In this document: positions 24,263-35,600 of the stretch, piece by piece | Layout of the letters: the number at the start of each line of letters is the position of its first letter | How positions within the stretch are numbered: position 1 is the first letter of the stretch | From: Lithospermum erythrorhizon | Lineage: Eukaryota > Streptophyta > Magnoliopsida > Boraginales > Boraginaceae | Assembly (NCBI GenBank): GCA_019722365.1 | Contig: JADFUC010001889.1 | Span: forward strand, 1,736,001 to 1,800,000 | Direction: 5' to 3' | Length of the DNA: 64,000 bases | Notes under the pieces: model-generated | Told to the model about the DNA's origin: nothing | The model's database searches: none | The model's input: the letters and a program-made list of their open reading frames with translations, nothing else | Position numbers and translations under genes: made by a program

Positions 24263-24422
24263 GGTCCCCCTCTCCCCCTTTATCTCACACATATTACATG
24301 TACACAAGCAAAAATTGACCTCATTGTACTTATTCGGCACAACAGTTTCTGTTTACTTGTCCTGCCCCTTTCATATAACTTGAGAAAAGTTGCTAATTGT
24401 ATAATAACTATAAGTAATACCT

Positions 24423-25405
24423 GATAAAATTACAATAATTAATTCATAATAAACATGAACAAATGCAACAAATACCGAATAAATGTATGATAACGATTAC
24501 AATAAAAATACATATATACACATATATAATCAAATTCATACACGTATGAATACAAGAGTACTTACAATACGCAACGGATACGATGAACTTTCTCTTCCAC
24601 GAATCCTCCGTTGAATCCCTCAACACCTCAAGTGAAATGCCTCCACTTAGTCCACACCAAGAGCGGTTGAATCACGCGATTGGATTTGCTAGAATCTACG
24701 AGCAATTGGACAACAAAGTTTGAGTCAAAACTTGACTCAAATCTCTAGAGAGAATGGGGAGGGCGGCGACGGCTTTGGGAAGATGAAAAATGAAAATTAG
24801 GTTTTTCATTTTCATCTTTTCCTTTATATACCCTTCTACTTTCAGCCTCGGTCACTTCCAATTGCCGATAAATAAGCTAACTCTCTAAAACCGTTAACCA
24901 ACTTATTAAACGTGAGTAACTTAACAAAAGCACAATGGAAATTCCCTCGTTAAACGTCCAAGTAATTAACTTATGCTTAATCATTCGTTTTATCCAATTT
25001 GTATTTTACATTATCAATGTAAACTCGATTGGGTTTTCTGCTGATTTCAATCAACTCCCAATTTAATCTCGATTTAATTCCCATACATGGAATATAGCCT
25101 AACGTCATTGTACGTTGCGCGAATCTTTCCTAGTCTAAATAAATAATATTAGTCTTATAATAATATAATCGACATCATTATTATTATAACGACATGTACG
25201 AGATCTAAAGAATTCTAAGATAACCTCAAGTATTATCGCTGAAGTTTCAATTCAAGAATTTACAATTACTATTTATTGAATACTTCATTGAGTAATCTCA
25301 TTTAACTAAAACTAGTAAACGAATCGTTACAATAATCGCCGCAACGCATAATTACGTAAATCAAAATACTAAAAGGTGTAAAGAGTAATTATTGTTCACC
25401 CAACA
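24423..25405 (-). mobile_element. LTR-like block, possible solo LTR
   Basis: On the minus strand it opens TGTTGGGTGAAC at 25405. It contains a promoter-like GTATATAAAGG followed by a GC-richer leader (CCAAAGCCGTCGCCGCCC) near 24830-24760, and could end TTTATCA near 24427. The layout resembles a plant copia LTR with U3, TATA box and R/U5. Flanking 5-bp direct repeats are not seen and no internal retrotransposon sequence adjoins it. It is therefore a decayed solo LTR or a misjudged promoter region. Confidence 0.4.
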
Positions 25406-26254
25406 CACGGCCCGAAGAGAAAATTCAAACCGATGGACTTATACTGCTGTGGCTCCAACCTCTCATCGCCCTTCTTTACATCGATTCATCTCTCCTCTTT
25501 CGAAATTCTTTCTACTTGCCTCTGTAGTTCGCTTACATCATGACAAATATGAACTATAATGTACTGACAAAGACTCCACAAAAGAGAATTAGAAGTTATA
25601 CAAACTTCTCAAGTAACATATATAAACGAATCTCGTAGCCCAACACATTAAGTGCCCTTTCTACTTTATAATTGTTTTTTTATATTTGTTTTTTTGTTTA
25701 ATATAGAATTGTGATATTGCATGGATTTAATTTTTAAAATAAAATATATTTTAGTGCAATGATATGTTTAGTGACCAATGAATGCAATGCCTAATATCTT
25801 AGAATCTCATTGTATAATATAATATGATGTGATTAATTATTAAAGAAATTCATTAATATCTCATTCCTAGATAACAATGATACACTATTCAACAATAGTA
25901 CCTTTATTGGTAGAATTCTATTAGAAAAATGAATGTAATTAAGACGGGGTTGGTAGAATTTTATTGGTAGGATTCTATTTTAAAAATGAATGTAATTAGT
26001 GACATTTATTATGTGAATTTATTTTTTATTTATTTAGATCAAAATATTTAAATTACCATCTTCAGACAATCTGTAGTAAGCATTTAAATATAATTCGGAT
26101 ATTTTATTTATTTGTTTCAATGATAGACAAGGTAAAAGTCATTCCAACTTAATTTATACGGATTATAAATTAGTCTCGATGATCAATCTTTATGAAATGA
26201 AAGGAGTATTTATTAGTAATAATGATCATTAAGCAATTTCCTTTAACAACATAA
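25406..26254. other. Intergenic, with short direct repeats
   Basis: No gene is recognised. Near 25910-26000 the phrase GGTAGAATTCTATTAGAAAA then ATGAATGTAATTA is repeated, with GGTAGGATTCTATTTTAAAA as the second copy. The remainder is AT-rich spacer. Confidence 0.5.
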
Positions 26255-27330
26255 GACTATCCATAGCAATGGCTGGCCACCTGACACTTCTCTCCCTACA
26301 TCAACTTGGGCACCCCAAATAACACCCACTTTACCAGTCACCACAAGAAAGGCCATTCGTGTGTCAAATTACTTTCTCTCCCTTCCACATCACTCCAACA
26401 TATACCCCACCATATTTTTCATTTCTCTTTATTTATTTCATATATAATTATTAAATTTAATACAATAAATAATATTATAATTTTTTTAAAATATATTTTT
26501 AATAATTTTAATATTTTAATTATTTTTAAAATATTTTAATAATTTTTTTAATATTTTTGTCATATATATTTTAAAAGTATATTTTTTAATAGTATATATA
26601 TTTTTTTGAATTTCCAAAAATCCCATAATATTTTATCACAATAAATAAATATTAAATGTTTTAAAAAAATAACACAATAATAAATATTATTCATCATCAC
26701 CGAACTCGAAAGTAATATTACACAAGCAAACATACATAAATTATTGAAAACATACAATAAAACACACAATAAAACATAAGAAATCCTGAGGCTTTTTTTA
26801 AAATCTACTCGGCGCTCCAAATTCTATTCCGCATATTGGCCGACGATCCTTCTTCAACCGGAATATGCCGAATTTCCTATCACGTAATCATTTCGACTAT
26901 GAATATCCCATTCAGATCGGCCTTGGACATGTAATTTGAAATCGAGGGTGCACTTGTGTTCGACATTGGAAAGCACGAGCTCTAATTTTAGATTTGTTCA
27001 ATTGCCTCAAGCCGAGATTTTCCCGCCTGTAATATGTATCCCGGCTCATTCTCCACTATCATGTTATGTAAAATAAAAAAAATAGTGGTATATTTTTTTT
27101 TTGCTTAATTATTGTGTAAAAAACAATTTAAAAACGAGTAATTAAAAAATTTTGCTTCAACTGTCAAGGCGACACGCTGCCACAAATAAATAATCAAATT
27201 TTAATAATTTGTCAATGACTTTTTTGTTTTTTTATTTACTTATGGCCCACTGATGCTAAATGAAAAATTTGATCCCGATCAAATTCTTGGTCCCTGGCCC
27301 CAACGGACAACAATTCCGTACTCAATCGAT
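26255..27330 (-). mobile_element. PIF/Harbinger element remnant
   Basis: On the minus strand 27074-27039 encodes ILHNMIVENEPG, a hallmark of the C-terminal part of plant Harbinger nucleases (ILHNMIVEDE-type). Downstream at 26900-26800 are fragments such as RRRIVGQYAE and LERRVDFKK, in the position where the family has its RNR..H..L segment. Stops interrupt the frame. The surroundings (26270-26430, CTATCCATAGCAATGGCTGG; 27240-27330) look like element flanks, but I could not pair inverted repeats, so the outer limits are estimates. Confidence 0.6.
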
Positions 27331-27449
27331 CCTCTGCCGCGCGTGAAATGATCCCCCTCTCGACACCCTAATCGATCCTCACGACATACCTAAAGCCCCA
27401 AGTGAGCCGTTATTGTAATTGAATGGACAGCCCAGCAAAACTTAAGGAC

Positions 27450-27460
27450 AATATATATAG
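27450..27460 (+). promoter_or_regulatory. TATA-box candidate for the Cys-rich protein gene
   Basis: AATATATATAG lies 68 bp upstream of the ATG at 27518, in good TATA position for a short plant 5' UTR. Confidence 0.5.
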
Positions 27461-27517
27461 AGATATGAATCATATGATGATGAGCATAAAAGAGAACAGT
27501 CAAGTGATTGATCAAAT

Positions 27518-27934
27518 ATGTCGGCCCCTTTTCGATTTCTTTTTTTGTTTTTGATTGCAACCTTGATAAATACTCAACAAATTGGTGCAGGACTAATGAG
27601 GTTCCGAGATGAAGATGGCAACAGAATCAGTTTCCAAGAATACAAACACCTATGCACAACTCAGTGTTCAAATGATAGCAATTGCAAATTCTGCAAAACT
27701 TGTTCAACCTACTTCCTTAATGAGAAGATTAAGCACTATTTCCCAGTGAAAATATACAAGGAAATATGTCGAATTTCGTGTTCCGATAAAATCGATCCGA
27801 TGTTCTGCCGAAAGTGTTCCCCCTTCTTTGGCCCCCATGCGGACTTGCTATTTAGAATATCAAACTCTAAATCATCAATCAATAATAATAATTGTTTGCA
27901 GACTAGGACCCTTTTGAGTTCAAGGGCTATATAG
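27518..27934 (+). CDS. Small secreted Cys-rich protein with internal duplication
   Basis: A 138-codon single-exon frame. Residues 1-24 are a classic signal peptide (FRFLFLFLIATLINTQQ), so the mature protein is predicted extracellular. Nine cysteines fall in two similar units. The first is YKHLCTTQC then CKFCKTCSTYF (Cys46, 50, 56, 59, 62). The second is YKEICRISC then FCRKCSPFFG (Cys84, 88, 97, 100). Each has C-x3-C ... C-x2-C, suggesting duplication of a disulfide-linked helical hairpin. A Ser/Asn-rich tail ends the protein. I do not recognise a named family. Small plant Cys-rich secreted proteins are often antimicrobial or signalling peptides, but nothing here proves either role. A TATA box lies in register and no lesion is visible. 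Confidence 0.72.
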   Translation: MSAPFRFLFLFLIATLINTQQIGAGLMRFRDEDGNRISFQEYKHLCTTQCSNDSNCKFCKTCSTYFLNEKIKHYFPVKIYKEICRISCSDKIDPMFCRKCSPFFGPHADLLFRISNSKSSINNNNCLQTRTLLSSRAI

Positions 27935-29266
27935 CGTGGATCATTCCAATACGGATGCGTAGATTTTGTGCCCCGAAAATAGGTCCAACCGGCTATATAT
28001 AATAATTTGTGGTCGAATAATATCTTTTTTTGCTTCTTATTAAATTGATGAACTAATTCGTTTGAGATTGTATAGCCTAATCAATTGATGTTTTAATTTG
28101 ATTCGTGGAATCGTCATTTCAAGTCAACGTGTTTGTCAAAATGTGCCTAAAACTGGAATTTGCAGGAATACCACCCCTCCAGATGGTCAATCCTTACCAG
28201 ATCGCACTCACATAATTACTTTCTAGGATTAAATTCAAATTTTTGAATTATCGAAAATTAAAGCGTAACTTGATTCTATTTTTTGGAACCAAATTGACAA
28301 TTAACTCCCTTATCTGATATCACTATTTTTTTTAAATCTTTAGTTATGTTAGTTTTTGGAGAAAATCTGTGATGTCTCGACTCTTGAGCAATTACAATAG
28401 TAAATGATTCATGAGTCTCATTTAGAGCTTACATAATTTAAGTAAGTATGGTGCTTATAAGGATATACTTATACTTTCATCTTAATTCAAATAGAATGAT
28501 GTAACTACTCCTCACAAAACACCCAGACGCAACGCTAAGCTGCTTAATAAAAACGCAAACGCCTTAAATACTCCAATGCTTATATGAACCGTAAGATCGC
28601 GCCGGCCCAAGCCCATAAGCAGGTCGCGGTCAAGACAAGTGCCCCCTCCTGGGTGCGGCCCCAGTTTTTAATTTATATGTTTATATGTTGATTTAGTCCA
28701 TCCCAAATATTCAATCTACGATGTGATATCTAAATTTTCATGCCCATTACTAAGATTCACGTCACTAATACCCATTAATCTTCCAAGTCCAATATGCAGA
28801 TTATAGTATTAGTCTATTAGAAGTAGACTTCCAAATCCCAAATTCCCAATTAATACTCCCGTATATTCCAAGTTTCCAACCTAAATAGACAATATCAATT
28901 TCCAAATTCCAATTAATGATTCCATTAAACCTTCTAGCTTCCCATTTCCCAATTCTATTTTAACGTTAGTTTTCCATTAAACCTTCTAGCTTCCAAATCC
29001 CAAATTTCCAATTAAACCTTCTAGCTTCCCATTTCTTAATTCTTCAATTTGGAATTTTTCTGATAAAGTTCAACAATATCATTGGTGATTTGGAATCTCA
29101 CATACATTTCAAATAATCAGGTGATATTATTCCTTTATATTTCTTAAGTCATTTTAAATCTGTAATTCTATTTTGTGTTTCTATTTATATTTTGGGTGTT
29201 ATTTTTTATATAATTAAATATACTGTATTTCTGTTTTTATTATCTTTTATTTATAAATTATTAATT
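27935..29266. other. Intergenic, with CTTCTAGCTTCC repeats
   Basis: No gene is recognised. Between about 28810 and 29045 the phrase CCATTAAACCTTCTAGCTTCC or close variants occurs three times among AATTCCCAATT words, a short irregular tandem array. It leads directly into the hAT fragment at 29267 and may be part of that element. Confidence 0.5.
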
Positions 29267-29465
29267 ATGCCAAGAAAATATTTATCTGGAAGTCAATAAA
29301 GAAAAAAAAAGAAAATTAGTAAATGAACTTGTAGGATCACAAAAAGAAGATATTCATAAATTTTTCTCAAAAAGTTCAAATGATGATGTAGTTAATGAAC
29401 AATCAAGTGATATTGAAAATTGAAAAGTTCAAATGATGATGAACAACCAAGTGATAATGAACAAT
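29267..29465 (+). pseudogene. hAT (TTF-type zinc finger/DUF4371) transposase N-terminal fragment
   Basis: ATG at 29267 begins MPRKYLSGSQ. After a one-base slip the text continues KKRKLVNELVGSQKEDIHKF and FSKSSNDDVVNEQSSDIEN. This is the recognisable N-terminus of plant TTF-zinc-finger hAT transposases (MPRKY-SG ... KR-K ... ELI-SQ-GAL-KF). The frameshift and stops make it non-functional, and the rest of the transposase is absent. Confidence 0.65.
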
Positions 29466-29737
29466 AAATTTTTCTCAAAAAGTCTAAATAGATGATGTAG
29501 TTACTTTAAATCATGGAAATCAAACGTTAACGCTTATACGGCTTTACCCATTTTTAGCACGTGGCCCCTTAAACGTCGATCTACCTGTTTAAGATCAAAT
29601 AACTAATTTAAAAAGATAATCTAATGATCAGAATCACAGAAGAAACGCTTATAATAAATGCCAGTAAACAGAAGACGAGGCTCTTATCTACAATAATGAA
29701 GATAGCATAATTTATTAATAAACACATCAATTACTAA

Positions 29738-29937
29738 TGAATTCAATTGTTCGCACTACTATTAGAAAAAAGAGGCATAATCAAACCGCCATGACTCAAT
29801 TCAATCAAGTTTGGAATATTTAATTGTATTTAAATTTTGTAGTTTGACTTGGTCGAAGGCCAAAAAGTCAAACTATCATAGAACATCGAAGATGAGTGTT
29901 TTGATTTCTTGATTTATAGTGCGAACAATTGAATTCA
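29738..29937. repeat. Perfect 21-bp inverted repeat around a 158-bp loop
   Basis: The left arm at 29738-29758 (TGAATTCAATTGTTCGCACT plus A) is the exact reverse complement of the right arm at 29917-29937. The inside begins CACTACTATTAGAAAA and ends TTTATAGTG, which also fits CACTA...TAGTG termini. The block could be a tiny CACTA-like MITE nested in a palindromic site or a simple foldback element. Confidence 0.75.
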
Positions 29938-29941
29938 TGTA

Positions 29942-30130
29942 TAATAGTGGGGTTTTATTGATACATTTAGTATCTTGTATAATCAATTAATTATAATAAT
30001 ATTTAATTTAATACGATGATGACTACTTCTCTAATCATTTATTTTTGTAATAGTGGGGTTTTATTGATACATGTAGTATCTTGTATAATCAATTAATTAT
30101 AATAATATTTAATTTCATACGATGATGTCA
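29942..30130. repeat. Near-identical direct repeat, 106-bp period
   Basis: About 82 bp starting TAATAGTGGGGTTTTATTGA at 29942 recur at 30048 with only a couple of differences (TTTAGTATC versus TGTAGTATC; TTTAATAC versus TTTCATAC). The close match points to a recent duplication. Confidence 0.8.
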
Positions 30131-30329
30131 TTGTTTTGAATTAATAACGTTTTAACATATAATAATCATAATAATAAAATAGTAATAAAATCCAAGTAAT
30201 TAATTCTATTATAAAAGATAAATATGATCCCTAACAAAATAAAAGAAACACACATTTGATCTACAAGTTTTTAGATTATTATTATTATTATATAAATCAA
30301 TATAAATAGTTGATTTTTAATTCATGATA

Positions 30330-30965
30330 CATGTATGAGATATATTATTAGTAACTTATGAAATTAATTCATAATACATGTACTAACTCCACATTTTTTA
30401 ACATATAATTATCATAATAATAAGATAATAATAACATGCAAATAATACAAAGAGTGAAGAACCATTATTAATACATGAAGTAACTTATGCAATCAATTTA
30501 TAATACATGTAGTAACTCCATTTTTAACATAAATTTATCATAATAATAAAATAATTATATAAATAAATATAAATAGTTTGTTTTTAATTCATGATAATGG
30601 TACTTCATGTAGATTATATGAATAGATCGTGAAAGAATGTTAAGAGGTTGTGGATTAGTAGCTCAATCTTTTTTTTCATGGTGTGATTAGATGAACCGAT
30701 GGTGAAGAAATGCAAAGAGTCAAGAACCATTATTAGTACATGAAGTAACTTATGTAATTAATTTATAATAGATGAAGTAACTCCATTTTTTTAACATAAT
30801 ATTATCATAAAAATAAGATAATAATAACATGCAAATAATGCAAAGAGTGAAGAACCATTATTAGTATATGAAGTAACTTATGCCATTAATTCATAATACA
30901 TGTAGTAACTCCAATTTTTAACATACAATTACCATCATAATAACATAATAATAACATGGAAATAA
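30330..30965. repeat. Tandem array of ~130-bp units
   Basis: Four units begin AGTAACTTATG near 30350, 30479, 30742 and 30872. Each continues with TTCATAATACATG, TAACTCCA, TTAACATA, ATTATCATAATAATAA and, in most, AACATGCAAATAAT then AAGAGTGAAGAACCATTATT. The second unit is extended by unrelated AT-rich sequence. Confidence 0.75.
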
Positions 30966-31383
30966 TTAGTTTTATTTGGAAGGGCAATATAATCCTAACA
31001 AAAAATAGAAAAAACACCTCATTGATTCACACTTTTATAAGATATATATCTTTAGAGAAATAAGTCCTTTGACCTCAATTGATCATGCTACTTGCTGACC
31101 AATTTTTTAAAGAAAGCAGTTAAACAAACCAATTCAACTTTCCCTCTCATTTGTTATTTCAATTCATGATTTTCTTCATCTTCAATGACAGTTACCTACT
31201 CCCCAACTCAAGATCATCTATGGAACCGTTTTCAGCCTACAATTCTGAAACTGCACCTTTCTCCTACCCACTCCAACAACCTATCAGATTTCGAAAATCA
31301 TATCAACTATAATAATTCTACTCCATTAATTCATAACTCCATTTAATCATTTTTCTTTACTAACCATCTAAATTCAAGAAACC

Positions 31384-31390
31384 TATAAAA
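31384..31390 (+). promoter_or_regulatory. TATA box of the LysM gene
   Basis: TATAAAA lies 89 bp upstream of the ATG at 31473, in a good plant TATA context. Confidence 0.6.
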
Positions 31391-31472
31391 GTAGCATACC
31401 ATCTAGCTTGATTATCAGCATCTATCAAATATCAATCTATTTTCGAACTTTTAACGAACCCCAAAAAATATT

Positions 31473-31832
31473 ATGTCAAGAATTCATTATGCAACTGCAT
31501 TAGCAGAGACATTCTCATGGTACTGTGCTTTGTTCTTGGCCATGATGCTGCTTTTGAGCTGTTGCGAATCGAACGACGAAGGCGAAGAAGAGATGCAGCA
31601 GCAGATATCAATGATGATGCTGATGAATAATAATAACAACCACCATCATCAACAGAAGCGTCCATGCGACGAAATTTATGTTGTTAAGGAAGGGGAGACA
31701 TTGCATACAATTAGTGAGAAATGTGGAGATCCTTACATTGTTGAAGAGAATCCTCATATTCATGATCCTGATGATGTTTTTCCTGGTTTGGTCATCAAGA
31801 TTACACCTTTCAGTAAAAATTATAGGTATTAG
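31473..31832 (+). CDS. LysM-domain mini-protein
   Basis: A 119-codon single-exon frame. A hydrophobic segment at residues 16-31 (WYCALFLAMMLLLSCC) acts as signal peptide or anchor. It is followed by an acidic, Gln/Asn/His-rich spacer (NNNNNHHHQQ). One LysM domain lies at about 67-112: IYVVKEGETLHTISEKCGDP, then the NPHIHDPDDVFPGLVIKI segment that fits the second LysM helix and strand. Cys65 and Cys84 flank the first helix and may pair. Plants have a family of such single-LysM small proteins. LysM domains bind GlcNAc polymers such as chitin, but the role of these short forms is little known. There is no kinase or second LysM, so it is not a receptor itself. The start is supported by the TATA box and complete N-terminal hydrophobic segment. 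Confidence 0.88.
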   Translation: MSRIHYATALAETFSWYCALFLAMMLLLSCCESNDEGEEEMQQQISMMMLMNNNNNHHHQQKRPCDEIYVVKEGETLHTISEKCGDPYIVEENPHIHDPDDVFPGLVIKITPFSKNYRY

Positions 31833-32664
31833 GAAGCAGAAAAGTCCATGAGACTTGCTTTAGATTCATGCATGATATTAAGTGCTCAATGGCTACAAAA
31901 AAGAAGATGCACACCCTTTGTGAGCATCTCAGTTCTGCTAGTTTGTGTGATTATGTTCTCATATTTCTTTGGTTGATGATTTATGGATTATATTTCAAAG
32001 ATTTTATATTATCCCACATGAATATAATAAAATATATGAGAATGTATTATTACACTACCTATACTTCTTATCTATCGTAAAATAGTAAATAGTATTTACA
32101 TTCCACCCCATTGCTCCGGAAACAACCTCTCTTTGTCACCACCCCTACCCCACCTAGATATTAACTTCTAAGAGGCCTTTGGACATGTTGAGTCGATTAT
32201 GAAAGTAACTGAAATGCTCATCTATGCTTCAGATAACATGCAAACACACACCGAGATTATCTTGTTTTTTTTAAAACATAAACCTACCCACCACCCCCCT
32301 TGCTAAATGAAAAAATCGAAACCAACAACTTAAGTCACTGGAAGACTTCTAACCACTAGGTCATTCGATGTTCTCACACAACTGAGATTATCAGTTTCAA
32401 ACAAAATCACATCGCACTCAAAACAGAACAATGCCAAAACCTCTAAATTACAACATATTACTATCATCTTAAAGGGGACAACCTCTAAAAACATCTATCT
32501 GTACACATCAAGTAAAAATCACGGCTAAAGCTTAAAAATGTCCATGGCTTCCATTTCTAACATCAGGGGCGTGTCTCATAACATCACGAACTTACACAAA
32601 TTGTTCGAAACTCAGGAACTTAGGGGCGTGTCTCATAACATCAGAATGGTGAAATACAAGCAAA
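31833..32664. other. Intergenic between LysM gene and bZIP 3' end
   Basis: No gene is recognised. It includes the two converging 3' flanks. A phrase AGGGGCGTGTCTCATAACATCA occurs twice (near 32565 and 32622), a short direct repeat of 57-bp period. Confidence 0.5.
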
Positions 32665-35600
32665 TTATTCTAGCCATGTAATGATTATTATAAACACAAA
32701 GGCGGATGTCTTACTAGAACAAGTAGTTGGTTTCTCACTCTTTGTTGCTAGACACCATGTAGATGGAGAAGGAGAAGTATCTTCCATTTCAACCAAGCTG
32801 TCATCCTCTTCTGGTGGATGACTTGGCAGGGGAGCCGACGATGCTCCACCACAATACGATGTAGCTTTAAAGGCCATAGCTTCTGCACTTTGTTTGCATG
32901 TTCCATCTGGTGCAAGGCAAAAACCACAATCCTGACAAGAGGACATGGTTAGATGGGGAATTTCGGAGTTTATCTTGGCGGCATTTGAGGCGTGGCACTT
33001 CTGCATTTGTACCTCAGCCTGCGAAGATGAGCCTGCACCGAAGAGGACATTCATGTAGCCCTGATTATGGCCATCATGCTGAAGGTACTGGATTGAGGGT
33101 TGAGAACTTTGTAAAATACATTGCATTTGGAGAGGGAAGAACCAAGGAAATGGCAACACATATACAGGAGCTGCCATTTCATTTGATTTATGCATTCCTT
33201 GCTCTGAATCAGCATACGAAACTAAAGATGTCACAGGAGGTGATGCAATAGAAATGCACTTTTGGCATGTGTATTGCGGCTGACAAGCATCTGCAGGGTT
33301 GAAGAAAGGAGGCCAGAACAAAGCTGGGGCGGGGGAGGAAGTGGATGGCTTGATACGACACACGTCTGGATCACCACATTGTATCCTGACGGCTTCCGCT
33401 TTTGAAGCCTTATCCAGCTGGATAGATAAAAATAAATCGTCTGAACAATTCAACATAAATTTATTTGAATTATATATCTTGCAACTTACCAAATCCTTCA
33501 AGCATTCATTCATGCTCTTCAAAGAACTGTATTTTGTCATAGCCTGCTCCTCCTTCTATTGAAGAGAAATGAACAAAACTAGTGAAACTGATCTCGAAAA
33601 TATATGCATGCATCAAGTGATTTACACTACAAGTTAACAAAAACTAGGAGGAAAACTAACTCACTGTTTTCAGATTTTCGTTCTCTATGGCCAACACTGC
33701 TGCATTCTTGGTTAATTCTTCATACATAGCCTTGAAGAAGGACAAAACGTATATTATACTTCAAGATTTCGAATATGATCTTACTAAACAAGAAAATAGC
33801 CGCTGTGATTTGTACTACAGTTATGAACTTCAGAAACAATTTTACCTCCTATGTACCCGACATAGAGAAACATAAGATTATCTAAGATTAGTAGAATGAT
33901 AAACTACAATTTTGCCTTGTTAAAGCACTTGAAGTACCTGCCTACGCCGAATTGTCTGCCTGGCTGACTCTCTATTGGCTAATACACGTCGAATCCTCCT
34001 TTCTTCTCTCTCAGCCTAATCAACGATCAACTACCATGTAAAGACAACCAAGAAAAAAAATACCAAAAAGAATTGTTACATGTTTTGGGAACCTCGGTTA
34101 GTTGAGTTCTCGACTTCTTGCAAGAACCGGATACATGAGCTCTATGTCTCATTCTATTCTCAGTCCTTTCAGAGTGCATCACCATAGAAGATATAGTATT
34201 CGTGTTTTTCTTCAGGACCTCTGTTCGTTCCTGCCATACAAAATAAACATTGCTCAGGACTCAGGTTCAGTGGAACTTCACATAAGAGCTTTTTACATAT
34301 TTACAGGACATATCTCTGTATTACGTTCTTCATAATCTTACTAAAGTTCAAAGCAAATAAACCATCACTATGATCCACATCTCTAATTACATTTACTTCA
34401 CTTGATCGAGCATTTTCCATGAAACAAACAAATTTAATCACACACAAACCAAGATAATGATTATTAAAGACCTTTATTAGGACACATTTACCAATTCTTT
34501 TAGAGGTCGATATGCTATGTATACTATCTTCTTCTATTCTGCTTCCAATTCTAACCTTATTCTTGCACATCCAAATCAAACCTCTTAGTTGCTATTGAGT
34601 ATTGTCTATTGATAACTAACACAAGTGTTATTCTACAGTAATCAAACCTCTTAGTTGTTGGTCTATTATGTCTACTATTTTTTCTACTATTGCAATATGA
34701 AATCCAGGAAACCAAATTCTTTTATTTGCTTATTTCAATGAAGTTGATAAACGTCAAGAAAACAAAAAATTGGGTCTAGTGAAGGTCTAAGCATGTCTAG
34801 TGGAGGAACTAGAGGGCAAGGAGGGGCGAGAATTGGCCAAGGACACGGAAGGGCAAGAGAGCAGTGAAATAACTATTTTGTACCTAGTGAAGCTCCTCAA
34901 ACACTATACTAACTAATAGGGAGGGCTAAAATAGTAAGTTCACAGTTGAAAAATTTACTGTTTCGTGTGTGCTTATAGCAGAGGCGACCCAACTTTTTTA
35001 AATATATATATATATATATATATATAATTCTATCAAGTATTTTTTCAAAAACTATAGTCATTGTTTCAAAAAATTATGTTGTTCCTCCTAAATTTTTATA
35101 TTTTTTAGCATATTATAATATTTTTTCTTTTTATATTTTTCTTATAAGTATGATATCGAATAATCATAGATAAGATTATACGAAAATCACGGTTGCAGTA
35201 ATCGCGTTCCCAGGCACTTTCGGGCCTAACAAAGCGCGCCACCACTTCGGTGGCGGTGGCTGTCGTCACAACAAATATGAACATATTTAGTCGCCACCTC
35301 TCAATGATTCCCAACCACATAACTAGTTTCTTTAAAATAAAATATCTTGTTAGGGTAGTTTCATTTTTTAAAGAATTACTTAAAAAAGATCAAGGGTTAA
35401 ATTGATACTCTCTACAATTCATTCATTTTAAATGATAGTTTTCAATTTTTGTAATGAAATTTTGATTGGATTCGTTTCTTAAATAAATGTAATGATATTA
35501 TTTTCTTGTAATTTTTGTTATTATATAATTAAAAACTAATTTATGATAAGCACGTCATTAAAAACGAATTAATTAAAATAAATTAAAGATAATATATTAT

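Noticed and set aside
26306..26539. 77-codon plus-strand ORF
   Set aside because: Mostly poly Asn/Ile/Phe from A/T runs inside the Harbinger remnant.
29942..30965. CRISPR-like array
   Set aside because: Units are long, imperfect and lack unique spacers; this is a eukaryotic tandem repeat.
32898..33251. 117-codon plus-strand ORF
   Set aside because: Antisense shadow of the last bZIP exon.
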